Under the pieces are notes generated by a model. The model saw nothing but the letters and a program-made list of their open reading frames with translations, had not been told where the DNA came from and did not search any database. The position numbers and the translations under genes are program-made. This document shows, piece by piece, positions 1-7,683 of a stretch of DNA of 25,624 nt. Source of the stretch: an uncultured Clostridia bacterium (lineage in GTDB: Bacteria; Bacillota; Clostridia; Oscillospirales; CAG-272); the NCBI GenBank assembly GCA_904501985.1, contig CAJGCT010000027.1:1-25624 (forward strand), read 5' to 3'. The number at the start of each line of letters is the position of its first letter. Position 1 is the stretch's first letter.

Positions 1-109
1 GAAGCATAGGTCCGGTACATATTACCGCCGCATATCCGTATGCCTTGGCGGAATTGAGAACGCCCTTCTTGGCAAACAGTTTTTTTAATTCGAAGCCAAT
101 TCCGGCCAT
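1..109 (-). CDS. pelG: PelG-like polysaccharide transport protein, N-terminal part only
   Basis: Only the first 36 codons are in the window; the gene continues past the left edge. The visible protein begins MAGIGFELKKLFAKKG and leads into a hydrophobic stretch (AYGYAAVICTGPML). A start of the MAGIGFEL type is characteristic of PelG, a many-helix membrane protein of the MOP flippase superfamily that moves nascent Pel polymer across the cytoplasmic membrane together with the glycosyltransferase PelF. The ATG lies inside the last codons of pelF in the +1 frame, a 25-base overlap that suggests translational coupling. Position after pelF matches the order in Gram-positive pel operons (pelD-E-A-F-G). 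Identity rests on this short N-terminus plus context, so the rest of the protein is inferred. Confidence 0.8.
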   Translation of the reverse strand, partial: MAGIGFELKKLFAKKGVLNSAKAYGYAAVICTGPML

Positions 110-1515
110 TCCTTTTCCACCTCTTTATAAAGATCACGGTATTTCGTGAGCATAATAATATATCTGAAATTTTCGTATACACGCTTCTGACCAATCTCGC
201 CCATCTTAAGACGAAGCTCTCTTGATTCACAAAGCGGCTCCATGGCGTCAGCAAGCTTTGAACGCTGCATAGGCGGAGCGAAATATCCTGCCTTCCCGAG
301 GGTATCACCCGGCTTCCCGTTGAGAAGCTCGCTGCAGCATCCAACATCCGTCGTTACTGCAGGACGTCTTGCGGCAAATGATTCGAGCACCGACAGAGGC
401 TGTCCTTCAGAAATGCTTGTAAGCAGAGTGAAGTCGAGCTTTTCAAAATACTCGATGATGTTAACGCGGCCCGTGAAAATGATTTTATTCTCAAGACCAA
501 GCTGTTTTACGAGCGCATAGCATTCGTCGGCGTATTCCTGATCGTCAACGCCGCCCATGATGTGAAGGCGCACATTATCACGTCTGGCGCAAAGCTCGAA
601 AAACGCATATATCATGGTCTTGATATCCTTGATAGGTGCAAGCCGGACGACCGCACCGATATCAACCATGCCGTCATCCTCCTTGAGAGGGATATCACAA
701 AGCTTCTCATAGCTGATGCCATTTTCTATAACCCTGCATTTAGAAGCCTCGCATCCCATATCAATCTGTGTATACATTGCCCTCGTAAATAGCGATGTGA
801 CACGGAATGCACGCTCATATGTTAGATCGGAGAGCATATAGAAGAAATCTATCCAGTGCGGCTTGAAGGCTCTCGCCACCCATTTTGCACGAATTATTTC
901 TTCTTCGCGTTCTCTTGTGTAGATGCCGTGCTCGGTTAGGAGCATCGGCTTTTTTGTTATATAAGCCGCCATTGAAGCAAGCAGTCCGCCGTATCCCGTA
1001 CAGATGGCATGATAGCAGTCCGCCTGTGGGATTTTGGAACTCATTAAATAAAGCACGGGCAGAAGACGTGAGCGTACAGAATGGAATGTATCCGAAAAAG
1101 CTGTAAAAGGAAACTCCTTTCGGCAGGTTTCAGTAAGCATTTCAAGAAAGCTTTCGCTTTTAAGGTATGACATCGGATTGATTTTTCGTACCTGATACAT
1201 CTCAAAAAGCAGGTTCCAGTCAGGCTTGTCAGAGGAGACAAGTCGCGCAAGTGCCTCATTTTCCGCTTTGGTGAAGTGGTGTTTGAATATTCCCGTATCT
1301 TTAACACGCAGAGCATCATCGAGAAACACCTGCTCCACCTCTACTACATTATCAGGCAAGGTGTAGACAAACTTGTCCCTATCTTCGGCTTTCGCGCCGA
1401 TAACCCACAGCACAAACTCATGCTCGGGCATTTCGTTTATGTATTGATGCATCCAAGTGGAAACGCCGCCGTTGATAAACGGATAGCAGCCTTCTAAAAC
1501 CAAACATATCCTCAC
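85..1515 (-). CDS. pelF: PelF, GT4-family glycosyltransferase (DUF3492-type N-terminus)
   Basis: This 476-residue protein is predicted to be the cytosolic glycosyltransferase that polymerises Pel from UDP-N-acetylated sugars. It has a GT-B fold layout. The N-terminal half holds the PelF-type start (MRICLVLEGCYPFINGGVS), with a conserved-looking LLTEHGIYTRERE segment at residues 192-204. The C-terminal half carries VVRLAPIKDIKT (289-300) and an E-x7-E donor-site motif, E370 to E378 within EGQPLSVLE, typical of GT4 enzymes. No membrane segment is seen, as expected. The start is GTG, supported by TAGGAG six bases upstream. The pelA-like stop lies only nine bases before it, and pelG begins inside its 3' end, so it is clearly mid-operon. 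Length and motif order fit PelF well. Confidence 0.92.
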   Translation of the reverse strand: MRICLVLEGCYPFINGGVSTWMHQYINEMPEHEFVLWVIGAKAEDRDKFVYTLPDNVVEVEQVFLDDALRVKDTGIFKHHFTKAENEALARLVSSDKPDWNLLFEMYQVRKINPMSYLKSESFLEMLTETCRKEFPFTAFSDTFHSVRSRLLPVLYLMSSKIPQADCYHAICTGYGGLLASMAAYITKKPMLLTEHGIYTREREEEIIRAKWVARAFKPHWIDFFYMLSDLTYERAFRVTSLFTRAMYTQIDMGCEASKCRVIENGISYEKLCDIPLKEDDGMVDIGAVVRLAPIKDIKTMIYAFFELCARRDNVRLHIMGGVDDQEYADECYALVKQLGLENKIIFTGRVNIIEYFEKLDFTLLTSISEGQPLSVLESFAARRPAVTTDVGCCSELLNGKPGDTLGKAGYFAPPMQRSKLADAMEPLCESRELRLKMGEIGQKRVYENFRYIIMLTKYRDLYKEVEKEWPELASN

Positions 1516-1524
1516 AGCTTACTC

Positions 1525-3381
1525 CTATTTAAGTGTAATGTCAACGGTATCCGCTGTTGCACGAAGCAGATAGAGTCCACCCGTCAGATGGGTGAGTTCA
1601 CCACCGGTAACACTTTCGGGTGATTTTTCGTTAAATCGGACGAGAAACTGTGCCTCGTCGCAGAAATTGCCAATAGTTATTTTCACGCCGCTTTCGGTAT
1701 ACTCCGTTTTCGGCACCACTGCCGCAAATCGCTGTACAGCGGCAGACGCCTCAGTGCCGGTAAGATTACGAAGCCCCGGCGCTGATTCATAGAGCCACGA
1801 CAGAAAAGCATCAAAACGTCGCTTCATCTCCCACCAACCAAGCTCCGCACCACGCTCGGGGTCGAGTGCATCATCCGGGTGGGTAAAATGGCTGTTTACA
1901 AAATGCAGATTCAGCTCGGATACAGCGGCTAAATTTTGGAAGTCATCCAAAATAAAACCGGATATAACGCGCGGCTGATCGATGATGCCGTTTTCATCCA
2001 CCGAAAACTCCTGCATACATCCAAAATCAAGCTCCGCATCAGCAATATCCTCAAAATAAATTCCGGAAATGGTTTTTATGTGCGGATATTCCTTTATCAA
2101 AAACTGTCTGCCCTCGTCTGACAAAAGGTTTGAGGGCGGAACGTACAGCGAAAACTCAGCATCGGGGAAAAGCGTGTCGCAAAGCTCGATAAGCTCGTCA
2201 AACGCCGCTTTCATTGCGGACTCAGACTGCCAGGTTTTGTAGTCGTAATGCTCCTTGTAATCTCTGTTCGACAAAACGAGCGGCTGATGGTTATAGCCGT
2301 GGTATCCAAGCTCGCCGCCTTTTCGCAGGAGCATATTTCCGAAATTAAGAAATGTTCCGGTATCGGGTGCAGCATCTGCTGTTCCGTCAACATGATTGTC
2401 ATAGGATTCGATGGCAAGACCGGTATATTTTAAGCCGTATTCGTCGGCGAAATTCATCATGTCCGGCCACCAGATGTTTATGTAGAAATCACGAATAGTG
2501 GTGTGATAGTCGCGCTGTATGTATTCGCTGTTGCCGCTTGGAATCTGCGAGGGAAAGTCGTCAAGATAAAACGCGGACGCGTTGATAACGGGATACACGC
2601 ACACATCCGAGAGCAAGCTATAAGACGCCGCATAAAATCCGCGCATCGCTTTGTCGTAAATACCGATATTGTCCACTACAAAAACACCGCTTCCGTACTC
2701 TTTTTTCCAAACAAGCGGCACACCGTCGGGGCCATCTGCGTTGGCATACACCTTTGCATCATCCGAGAGTACAACAGTAAGCGAGGATTCAAAGGGATCG
2801 GGAACAGCAAACGCACGTCCTCCGCCTATCATAAACTCCTCTCTGGGATAAATGCTCTCTACCATATAGTAGTCAGGCGAAAGATCGTCAATTCCGATTA
2901 TCTGTGAGATCGCAGAGGAATATACGTTAGTTTCAAGCACCAGCGGAAACCATGCGGCACCACCGTCATGTACAAAGTCGCAAATATCGGCAACCGACTG
3001 TCCAAGAGGGGTAAGATCGGACAAAAGTACGATGACCTGCGCAAATCCGTCAAAGGGTGGCAATGTATCCTGTGCAAGGTCTATCTCAACATACCCGACC
3101 TTCATGTCGGCAAGGATTACAGTAAACTGCTCATACGCTGTGCACGAGGATACATCGCCGCTATGGTGCAATAAAAGCGCATTTTTATCTAAAGAGTCAC
3201 AGGCAACATCCTTTGTGACTATCTTATCCTGCGGCATTAGTTCAAGTCTTCTGTCATAACGGTTTGCCCGTATTCCGCTCAGCTCCACAAGCAGAACCGC
3301 CGAAATCAGCGAAAACACCAGCAGGATAACAAGTATTCCCTTGAAGCTGAACTTGCGAATACCGTTTATCAGCTCACCCAA
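1525..3381 (-). CDS. pelA: PelA-type polysaccharide deacetylase (DUF2194-like), membrane anchored, no hydrolase domain
   Basis: This 618-residue protein has one N-terminal membrane helix (about residues 14-34). A mixed alpha/beta domain follows to about residue 265, then a deacetylase-like domain. The catalytic-looking elements are LDD at 273-275, in the position of the metal-binding Asp pair of NodB-type carbohydrate esterases, and an H-x3-H pair (H361, H365) in GELGYHGYNH. It probably N-deacetylates Pel polymer outside the membrane. Pseudomonas PelA also has a glycoside hydrolase domain; I see none here, matching the deacetylase-only PelA reported for Gram-positive pel loci. The start is a TTG inside the last codons of pelE (13-base overlap), with AAGGAGG about ten bases upstream. 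A C-terminal beta-rich segment follows from about residue 550. Confidence 0.85.
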   Translation of the reverse strand: MGELINGIRKFSFKGILVILLVFSLISAVLLVELSGIRANRYDRRLELMPQDKIVTKDVACDSLDKNALLLHHSGDVSSCTAYEQFTVILADMKVGYVEIDLAQDTLPPFDGFAQVIVLLSDLTPLGQSVADICDFVHDGGAAWFPLVLETNVYSSAISQIIGIDDLSPDYYMVESIYPREEFMIGGGRAFAVPDPFESSLTVVLSDDAKVYANADGPDGVPLVWKKEYGSGVFVVDNIGIYDKAMRGFYAASYSLLSDVCVYPVINASAFYLDDFPSQIPSGNSEYIQRDYHTTIRDFYINIWWPDMMNFADEYGLKYTGLAIESYDNHVDGTADAAPDTGTFLNFGNMLLRKGGELGYHGYNHQPLVLSNRDYKEHYDYKTWQSESAMKAAFDELIELCDTLFPDAEFSLYVPPSNLLSDEGRQFLIKEYPHIKTISGIYFEDIADAELDFGCMQEFSVDENGIIDQPRVISGFILDDFQNLAAVSELNLHFVNSHFTHPDDALDPERGAELGWWEMKRRFDAFLSWLYESAPGLRNLTGTEASAAVQRFAAVVPKTEYTESGVKITIGNFCDEAQFLVRFNEKSPESVTGGELTHLTGGLYLLRATADTVDITLK

Positions 3382-4247
3382 AACGCAAGCGCCTCCTTAG
3401 TTTTTGATGATTTGTAAATCTGACTGTTTTCCGTTTCTTTTACAAAGTCCTGTATCTCACTTCCCTTACCAAGAGCGGCGAGATACTGTATTTTTAACAG
3501 GATATACTCCTCAGCTTCCGGCCATTTTTTGCCCATTCCGCTGATAACTTCTCCGGCGAAATCATAGTTTTTGCGCTTCAGCTCATTCTCCGCAAGGCGT
3601 GAATAATCGGTAATATCACCGTCCACTGCTATTTTTTTGCTTATCAGCTGGCAAAAAAGCTCACGGTTCATAACCTCAACCTGTCCTTTCATAAGGTTCT
3701 GTGTAAGGCAGGACCACAAAAAGTCTATGTAATTTGACAGAACACCCATGTCGTCGGGATTTGCGGTGTGTTCTGCATCCAGCTTTTGGAGCATATAGTC
3801 GTTTTCCTTGGATATCTCCACCATCGCCGTTACAGCGTAGTGTACGACCTCGGTGTCATCGTTGTTTCCTGCTTTTTGCAGAAATTCCACATAATCACCG
3901 GGGTTGTCGTTCAGGACATCCATGATAATGGATCGGCGTTCTCTCGCCGAGTTGATAAGCAGAGCTTCTTCGATGGGAATCGCAGTGTCAGCCTTTTTTT
4001 CATCCACGGTGACGCTTTTATAAAGCTCGGATTCAAGCTTTAATTTTTCAACGCCGATCTCGGCAGAATCGGTGGCATCAAATGCTATCTGAAAATGCAG
4101 GATGAGCACGATCAGCACTCCCCAAAGCGGAAGCAGAAGCGCCACAAGGAACATATATTTATGTACCGACAGAACTCGGGTTTTGATTCCGATAAACACA
4201 AGCAGGCATACAATAAGATGCACAGCCGCAGCTATAATATAAAGCAT
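3369..4247 (-). CDS. pelE: PelE-like membrane/helical-repeat protein
   Basis: This 292-residue protein has two N-terminal membrane helices (about residues 3-21 and 30-53) followed by an entirely helical, charged cytosolic part of about 230 residues. That part has helix pairs such as NYDFAGEVISGMGKKWPEAEEYILLKIQYLAALG that look like TPR repeats. This is the PelE layout: two membrane spans plus TPRs. PelE associates with PelD in the inner-membrane Pel complex. Sequence alone would not identify it firmly, since PelE proteins diverge a lot, but its position between pelD and pelA is exactly as in Bacillus cereus. The ATG start is supported by AAAGGCG a few bases upstream, twelve bases after the pelD stop. 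Its 3' end overlaps the pelA start by 13 bases. Confidence 0.75.
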   Translation of the reverse strand: MLYIIAAAVHLIVCLLVFIGIKTRVLSVHKYMFLVALLLPLWGVLIVLILHFQIAFDATDSAEIGVEKLKLESELYKSVTVDEKKADTAIPIEEALLINSARERRSIIMDVLNDNPGDYVEFLQKAGNNDDTEVVHYAVTAMVEISKENDYMLQKLDAEHTANPDDMGVLSNYIDFLWSCLTQNLMKGQVEVMNRELFCQLISKKIAVDGDITDYSRLAENELKRKNYDFAGEVISGMGKKWPEAEEYILLKIQYLAALGKGSEIQDFVKETENSQIYKSSKTKEALAFWVS

Positions 4248-4259
4248 ATATCGCCTTTC

Positions 4260-7046
4260 TTAATTCACGACGGTAGCGGTGATGTCAAGCCCCTCAAAGC
4301 GCGGAAGGATGAATTCGAGGTCCTTTTCGGTTGCCTGAGAGAGAATGAGGCGCAGTTTACCGTCGTTTGTGATTCCCAGAATATCGTTAAGCCTTATCTT
4401 GCCTGTGAGCATATCATCCGCTTCTTTCAAAGTATGGCCGTTCAATGAAAACTCCAGCATAACGTAGGTCGACACCTTCTTTTCAGCCAGAGCGGCAAAA
4501 TTCTGTACGCACTCCTCAAAGTATTCGGCGTTCATTATGTGTGTGCCTGAGATATACTGCTTTTCAATGAGGGCGTTGCTATAGTCATGTGCGCGCAGAA
4601 GTGACATCTGCACAAGATCACGCAAAATTTTGAAAAGGTTCACATAGTAAAGCGAACGCTGATCCATATCCGCGTGCCACAGGAATATCATAAGTACAAG
4701 CTCATCGCCGCGCAAAACACCTGCCGCATACATGGGATACTCGCTTTTAAGCTCGGTATTTTTCCATATACCGCCGTCACGAAGCTTTTCGATAACGGGT
4801 GCGTAGGTCCCAAGAGCAACAGAGCGTGCCGCAACGTCAAGGAGATCTCTTGATGCAACCTCAAGACGTCCGAATGCGTTCTTTGCATTTACGGAATATA
4901 CCGCAATGCTCTTGTTTTCAAGGATATCCTCAAAGGTTTCGATAGTGCGCAGATATAGCTGCTGTGGAGCAACGGTGTTCAGCTTTCGGGTGATGTCGAA
5001 AATCTTGCCAAAGCTGTCCTTTGAGCTGATGATCTGCTTTTTGAGGTCCTTTTTCTCACGGAGGGTATCCTCGTATATCTCTCCGGTGAAAATAAGCTTA
5101 TTTTCAAGCAGCTTGTTCTGCTCTTCAAGGTATTTGCCGTGCTCCTCTTTTTTCAAATTGACGTAGCCGCAAAGCCCACCCACCAAAAAGAAGAACACAA
5201 ATGCAAGCCAATTCGTCGGCTCGTAGAATATGGTCAGCGGATCTGTTCCCGCCATCACCTTTGCGATGAAATATGAAACGCTGGCAAGAGCCGATGCGGC
5301 GATACCGAAGGACAAGCCATACAGCGTTGCCATGATCACGATAAAGATCGTTCTGAAATCAACGATGGAAAAGATAACAGCAGAATCGGTTATATGTATA
5401 AACAGCTCGGATAGGAAGAACAGCAGAAACAGCTCGATGATCTTTATGGCAAACGAATGCTTGGAAAGCCATTTTTTGATTCTGTCAAAAAATGTTTCTC
5501 CTTTGTCCTTTTTGGTAGTAAGATATAGCGCATACTGCTCCTCTATATCCTCGAGAACGGATATTTTAGCAAACCAACCGTATTCGTTTCTGAGCGCCGT
5601 ATTTGTGGTTTTGATAACGCCTGAGGAATGGCTCTCGGTAAATTCCGTTTTTACGTCCGGGGAGATATCCTTAAGATGCTCGGCGAAATCGGAAAAGGTT
5701 AGGTGAAATTCATCGCCAACACTTAAAACTCCGCTACCGGCTTTCCAATTGTCAACGATACGTGCGATCAGATTTGACAGGTCCCACAGGGAAAGAAAAT
5801 GCATCTTTGATGCGGCGGATTCCGGAATTTGCACAGTTTTCCCCGAATATATCTGCTCAAACACGCCGTAAAGGAAATCGTTTTTATACACGCCGCTGTA
5901 AAGGTACGGTATTTGCACGGTTTTGATGTCAAGAGAGTATCGCTTTGCATAAAATTCGCAAAGCTTTTCGTTGGCAGCTGCCATTATCGCCTTGTCGGTG
6001 CGCTCGCTGAATGAGGAATCAAGGGGCGACAGATAGAGAATCTTGATTCCCTTCTGCATCTCAGCGGAGAACTCCAGAACCTCGCGAAGCTCCTCTGCAT
6101 CGTTTTGATCGGTAGAGTGGAATTTAAGTCCTGCCGAGAAAAAGACGATGAGGTCAAATTCGTAGGTTTCAAGAATGGCTTTGACAGACGGTTTGCGTAT
6201 ACGGAACAGCTTTATTCGATCAGAGCTGCCGAGTTCAGTGTTTCCGAGCACCATAACCTTACTTTGCGGGAAGGTAGTCTGCACAAATTCCTCGGTAAGG
6301 TATTCTGTGTTTCCGATAATAAGGACTCTATTCAAGCGGATGTCGACATATTCCCCCACAACACTGCGCCTTTTCTGAAGATTTTCCCTGAAGGCGACCA
6401 ATGTACGGTGATTGACGACGCGCATAAGACATTCAACAAGTACTGCGTCAAAAACACCGCACATTCCACTTGAGATCATCTGAAGCGCAACATCCTGCGA
6501 AAATGCTGCTTTGTAGCTACGGGAGCTTGTCAGCGCATCATAGGAATCCGCAAGTGCAACAACCTTGGCACACAGCGGAATAGCGTCACCGCGAAGCCCC
6601 TCGGGATATCCGGTGCCGTCAATTCGCTCGTGATGGTATCTGGCGATCTGTGCGGCATATTCAACGGTTTTGGGAGAAACATCCCCATGATATGCCTCAC
6701 GGATGGTCTGCTCTCCAAATACAGCGTGCTTTTTAATGATATCGTATTCGACCGGAGAAAGTGTTCCGGGATAATCGAGAATGCTTCTTGGAATCTGAAG
6801 CTTGCCGATATCGTGCAGTGCGGATGCCATCGCTATTGCGGTTATATCCTCTTCGGCGAGAGATAACTCAGGCTTACATACAGACAGCTCGCGAAGGAGA
6901 AACTCCGTGATCATTCTTACATGGTAAATGTGATATACGCTCTCACCGTTGAGTTCTCTCTCGTCGGTATCATCGGCAAGGTATTCAATTTTCAGTTCGT
7001 TTACGTTGTTTACCGTATAAAAAGCCAGTATTGGCGTTCCTTGCAT
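4260..7046 (-). CDS. pelD: PelD c-di-GMP receptor fused to an N-terminal HD-GYP phosphodiesterase and an epimerase-like domain
   Basis: About 930 residues; numbering is from an in-frame ATG at 7055. I prefer the ATG at 7046 because AAGGAG touches the first ATG but lies nine bases before the second. Domains in order: HD-GYP phosphodiesterase (about 40-225) with HDIGK at 81-85, H110, HHE at 141-143, GTGYP at 147-151 and D170, all the expected metal-site residues. Next an extended-SDR/epimerase-like domain (about 242-510) without a clear glycine motif or YxxxK, so probably not catalytic. Then a membrane region (about 535-632), a coiled coil (635-680), a GAF-like domain (about 685-815) and a degenerate GGDEF domain (about 830-931), with NDGKL replacing GGDEF and an I-site-like RLND at 888-891. 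The C-terminal half is the PelD architecture that binds c-di-GMP to switch on Pel synthesis. First gene of the operon. Confidence 0.88.
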   Translation of the reverse strand: MQGTPILAFYTVNNVNELKIEYLADDTDERELNGESVYHIYHVRMITEFLLRELSVCKPELSLAEEDITAIAMASALHDIGKLQIPRSILDYPGTLSPVEYDIIKKHAVFGEQTIREAYHGDVSPKTVEYAAQIARYHHERIDGTGYPEGLRGDAIPLCAKVVALADSYDALTSSRSYKAAFSQDVALQMISSGMCGVFDAVLVECLMRVVNHRTLVAFRENLQKRRSVVGEYVDIRLNRVLIIGNTEYLTEEFVQTTFPQSKVMVLGNTELGSSDRIKLFRIRKPSVKAILETYEFDLIVFFSAGLKFHSTDQNDAEELREVLEFSAEMQKGIKILYLSPLDSSFSERTDKAIMAAANEKLCEFYAKRYSLDIKTVQIPYLYSGVYKNDFLYGVFEQIYSGKTVQIPESAASKMHFLSLWDLSNLIARIVDNWKAGSGVLSVGDEFHLTFSDFAEHLKDISPDVKTEFTESHSSGVIKTTNTALRNEYGWFAKISVLEDIEEQYALYLTTKKDKGETFFDRIKKWLSKHSFAIKIIELFLLFFLSELFIHITDSAVIFSIVDFRTIFIVIMATLYGLSFGIAASALASVSYFIAKVMAGTDPLTIFYEPTNWLAFVFFFLVGGLCGYVNLKKEEHGKYLEEQNKLLENKLIFTGEIYEDTLREKKDLKKQIISSKDSFGKIFDITRKLNTVAPQQLYLRTIETFEDILENKSIAVYSVNAKNAFGRLEVASRDLLDVAARSVALGTYAPVIEKLRDGGIWKNTELKSEYPMYAAGVLRGDELVLMIFLWHADMDQRSLYYVNLFKILRDLVQMSLLRAHDYSNALIEKQYISGTHIMNAEYFEECVQNFAALAEKKVSTYVMLEFSLNGHTLKEADDMLTGKIRLNDILGITNDGKLRLILSQATEKDLEFILPRFEGLDITATVVN

Positions 7047-7206
7047 TGCAGGCATCTCCTTGAGGTAAGAATAAGAGAAAAGTCACCATTGATTGTATAA
7101 TATATCCATTGTATCATTATATTATATCGCATAATTGTTGCGGCATGATGAACAAACATAGTACTAATTGTTAATGCAGGCTCTGAGTTTTAAATTTATA
7201 TTCTAA
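7047..7206 (-). promoter_or_regulatory. AT-rich region upstream of the pel operon; weak promoter candidate
   Basis: Transcription of the pel operon should begin here. On the minus strand a TATAAT (complement of 7121-7126) is the best -10 candidate, but no good -35 sits 16-18 bases away, so either an activator or another sigma factor could be involved. Two adjacent imperfect 16-base copies begin ATTGTAT on the plus strand near 7094-7125; they could be a tandem protein-binding site or just AT-rich chance. I do not see a c-di-GMP riboswitch consensus. Confidence 0.3.
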
Positions 7207-7338
7207 ATTACCGTTTATCACAAGCTTGATGACAATTATTTAGATGAACTCAAAAAGGAGGCTATTTTAAACCGCTCACTTCGTCGTCTTGAAGCACTTG
7301 GCTATGATGTTACGGTATCTGTGCATGAATCCTCTTGA
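7207..7338 (+). pseudogene. Probable C-terminal remnant of a transposase
   Basis: An open frame of 43 sense codons plus stop, preceded by a stop and with no start codon or ribosome binding site. It reads ITVYHKLDDNYLDEL, then a basic helix-rich end NRSLRRLEALGYDVTV and VHESS. The pattern of a Tyr-Asp helix followed by LNRSLRRLEALGYDVT resembles the C-terminal tail of insertion-sequence transposases found in Clostridia. I cannot name the IS family. The rest of the element and any inverted repeats are absent, so this is a decayed fragment. A terminator hairpin follows 20 bases downstream and may have belonged to the same element. Confidence 0.45.
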
Positions 7339-7358
7339 TTATAGCGACGCAAATATTG

Positions 7359-7401
7359 AGTATCCACCATGGGACAACACCCTTGGTGGATACTTCTTTT
7401 T
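7359..7401 (+). terminator. Rho-independent terminator
   Basis: Strong stem: AGTATCCACCA pairs perfectly with TGGTGGATACT, plus an inner GGG/CCC after a single mismatch, with loop ACAACA. The T-rich tail TCTTTTT follows. It lies just after the probable transposase remnant. Confidence 0.75.
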
Positions 7402-7491
7402 CACCCAGCTCGACACACACGCGTCACGGACGGCAATAGCGTAATATAGACCCCAACTATACACTACTAAAAAATCTAAATAGTACTAAAA

Positions 7492-7543
7492 TAATTGCAC
7501 AAGTCCGTTAAAAACGTACTTGTGCAATTATAGCCTGTTTTTT
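7492..7543. terminator. Long hairpin with T-rich flank, probable terminator
   Basis: Perfect 13-base inverted repeat TAATTGCACAAGT / ACTTGTGCAATTA (7492-7504 with 7518-7530) around a 13-base loop. On the plus strand it is followed by ATAGCCTG and a run of T (about 7538-7543). On the minus strand it follows the small open frame downstream of the DAHP synthase gene, so it may end that transcript, although the minus-strand tail is less T-rich. Confidence 0.55.
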
Positions 7544-7670
7544 ATTTAGTATATTTACAGCTTGAATAATCTCCATTTCCCAATTTCCACTGACCGGGCG
7601 GCACCTCACTGTACTGAAAGGTCAGCCATTCGATTTTTGATACATCCTTTTCTTTAGCCGTCCGTATCAT
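7542..7670 (-). CDS. Possible small 42-residue protein or gene remnant
   Basis: A short open frame just downstream of the DAHP synthase gene reads MIRTAKEKDVSKIEWLTFQY and ends YSSCKYTK. I do not recognise it. The frame stays open upstream into the synthase gene (FNGIEV before the ATG), and no convincing ribosome binding site lies before the ATG. It could therefore be the tail of a deleted gene rather than a real small protein. The compact acidic/aromatic composition looks more protein-like than random. A hairpin lies immediately after its stop. Confidence 0.3.
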   Translation of the reverse strand: MIRTAKEKDVSKIEWLTFQYSEVPPGQWKLGNGDYSSCKYTK

Positions 7671-7683
7671 CACTTCAATCCCA

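Noticed and set aside
7047..7206. Possible c-di-GMP riboswitch before the pel operon
   Set aside because: No GEMM-like conserved stems are visible; the stretch is merely AT-rich.
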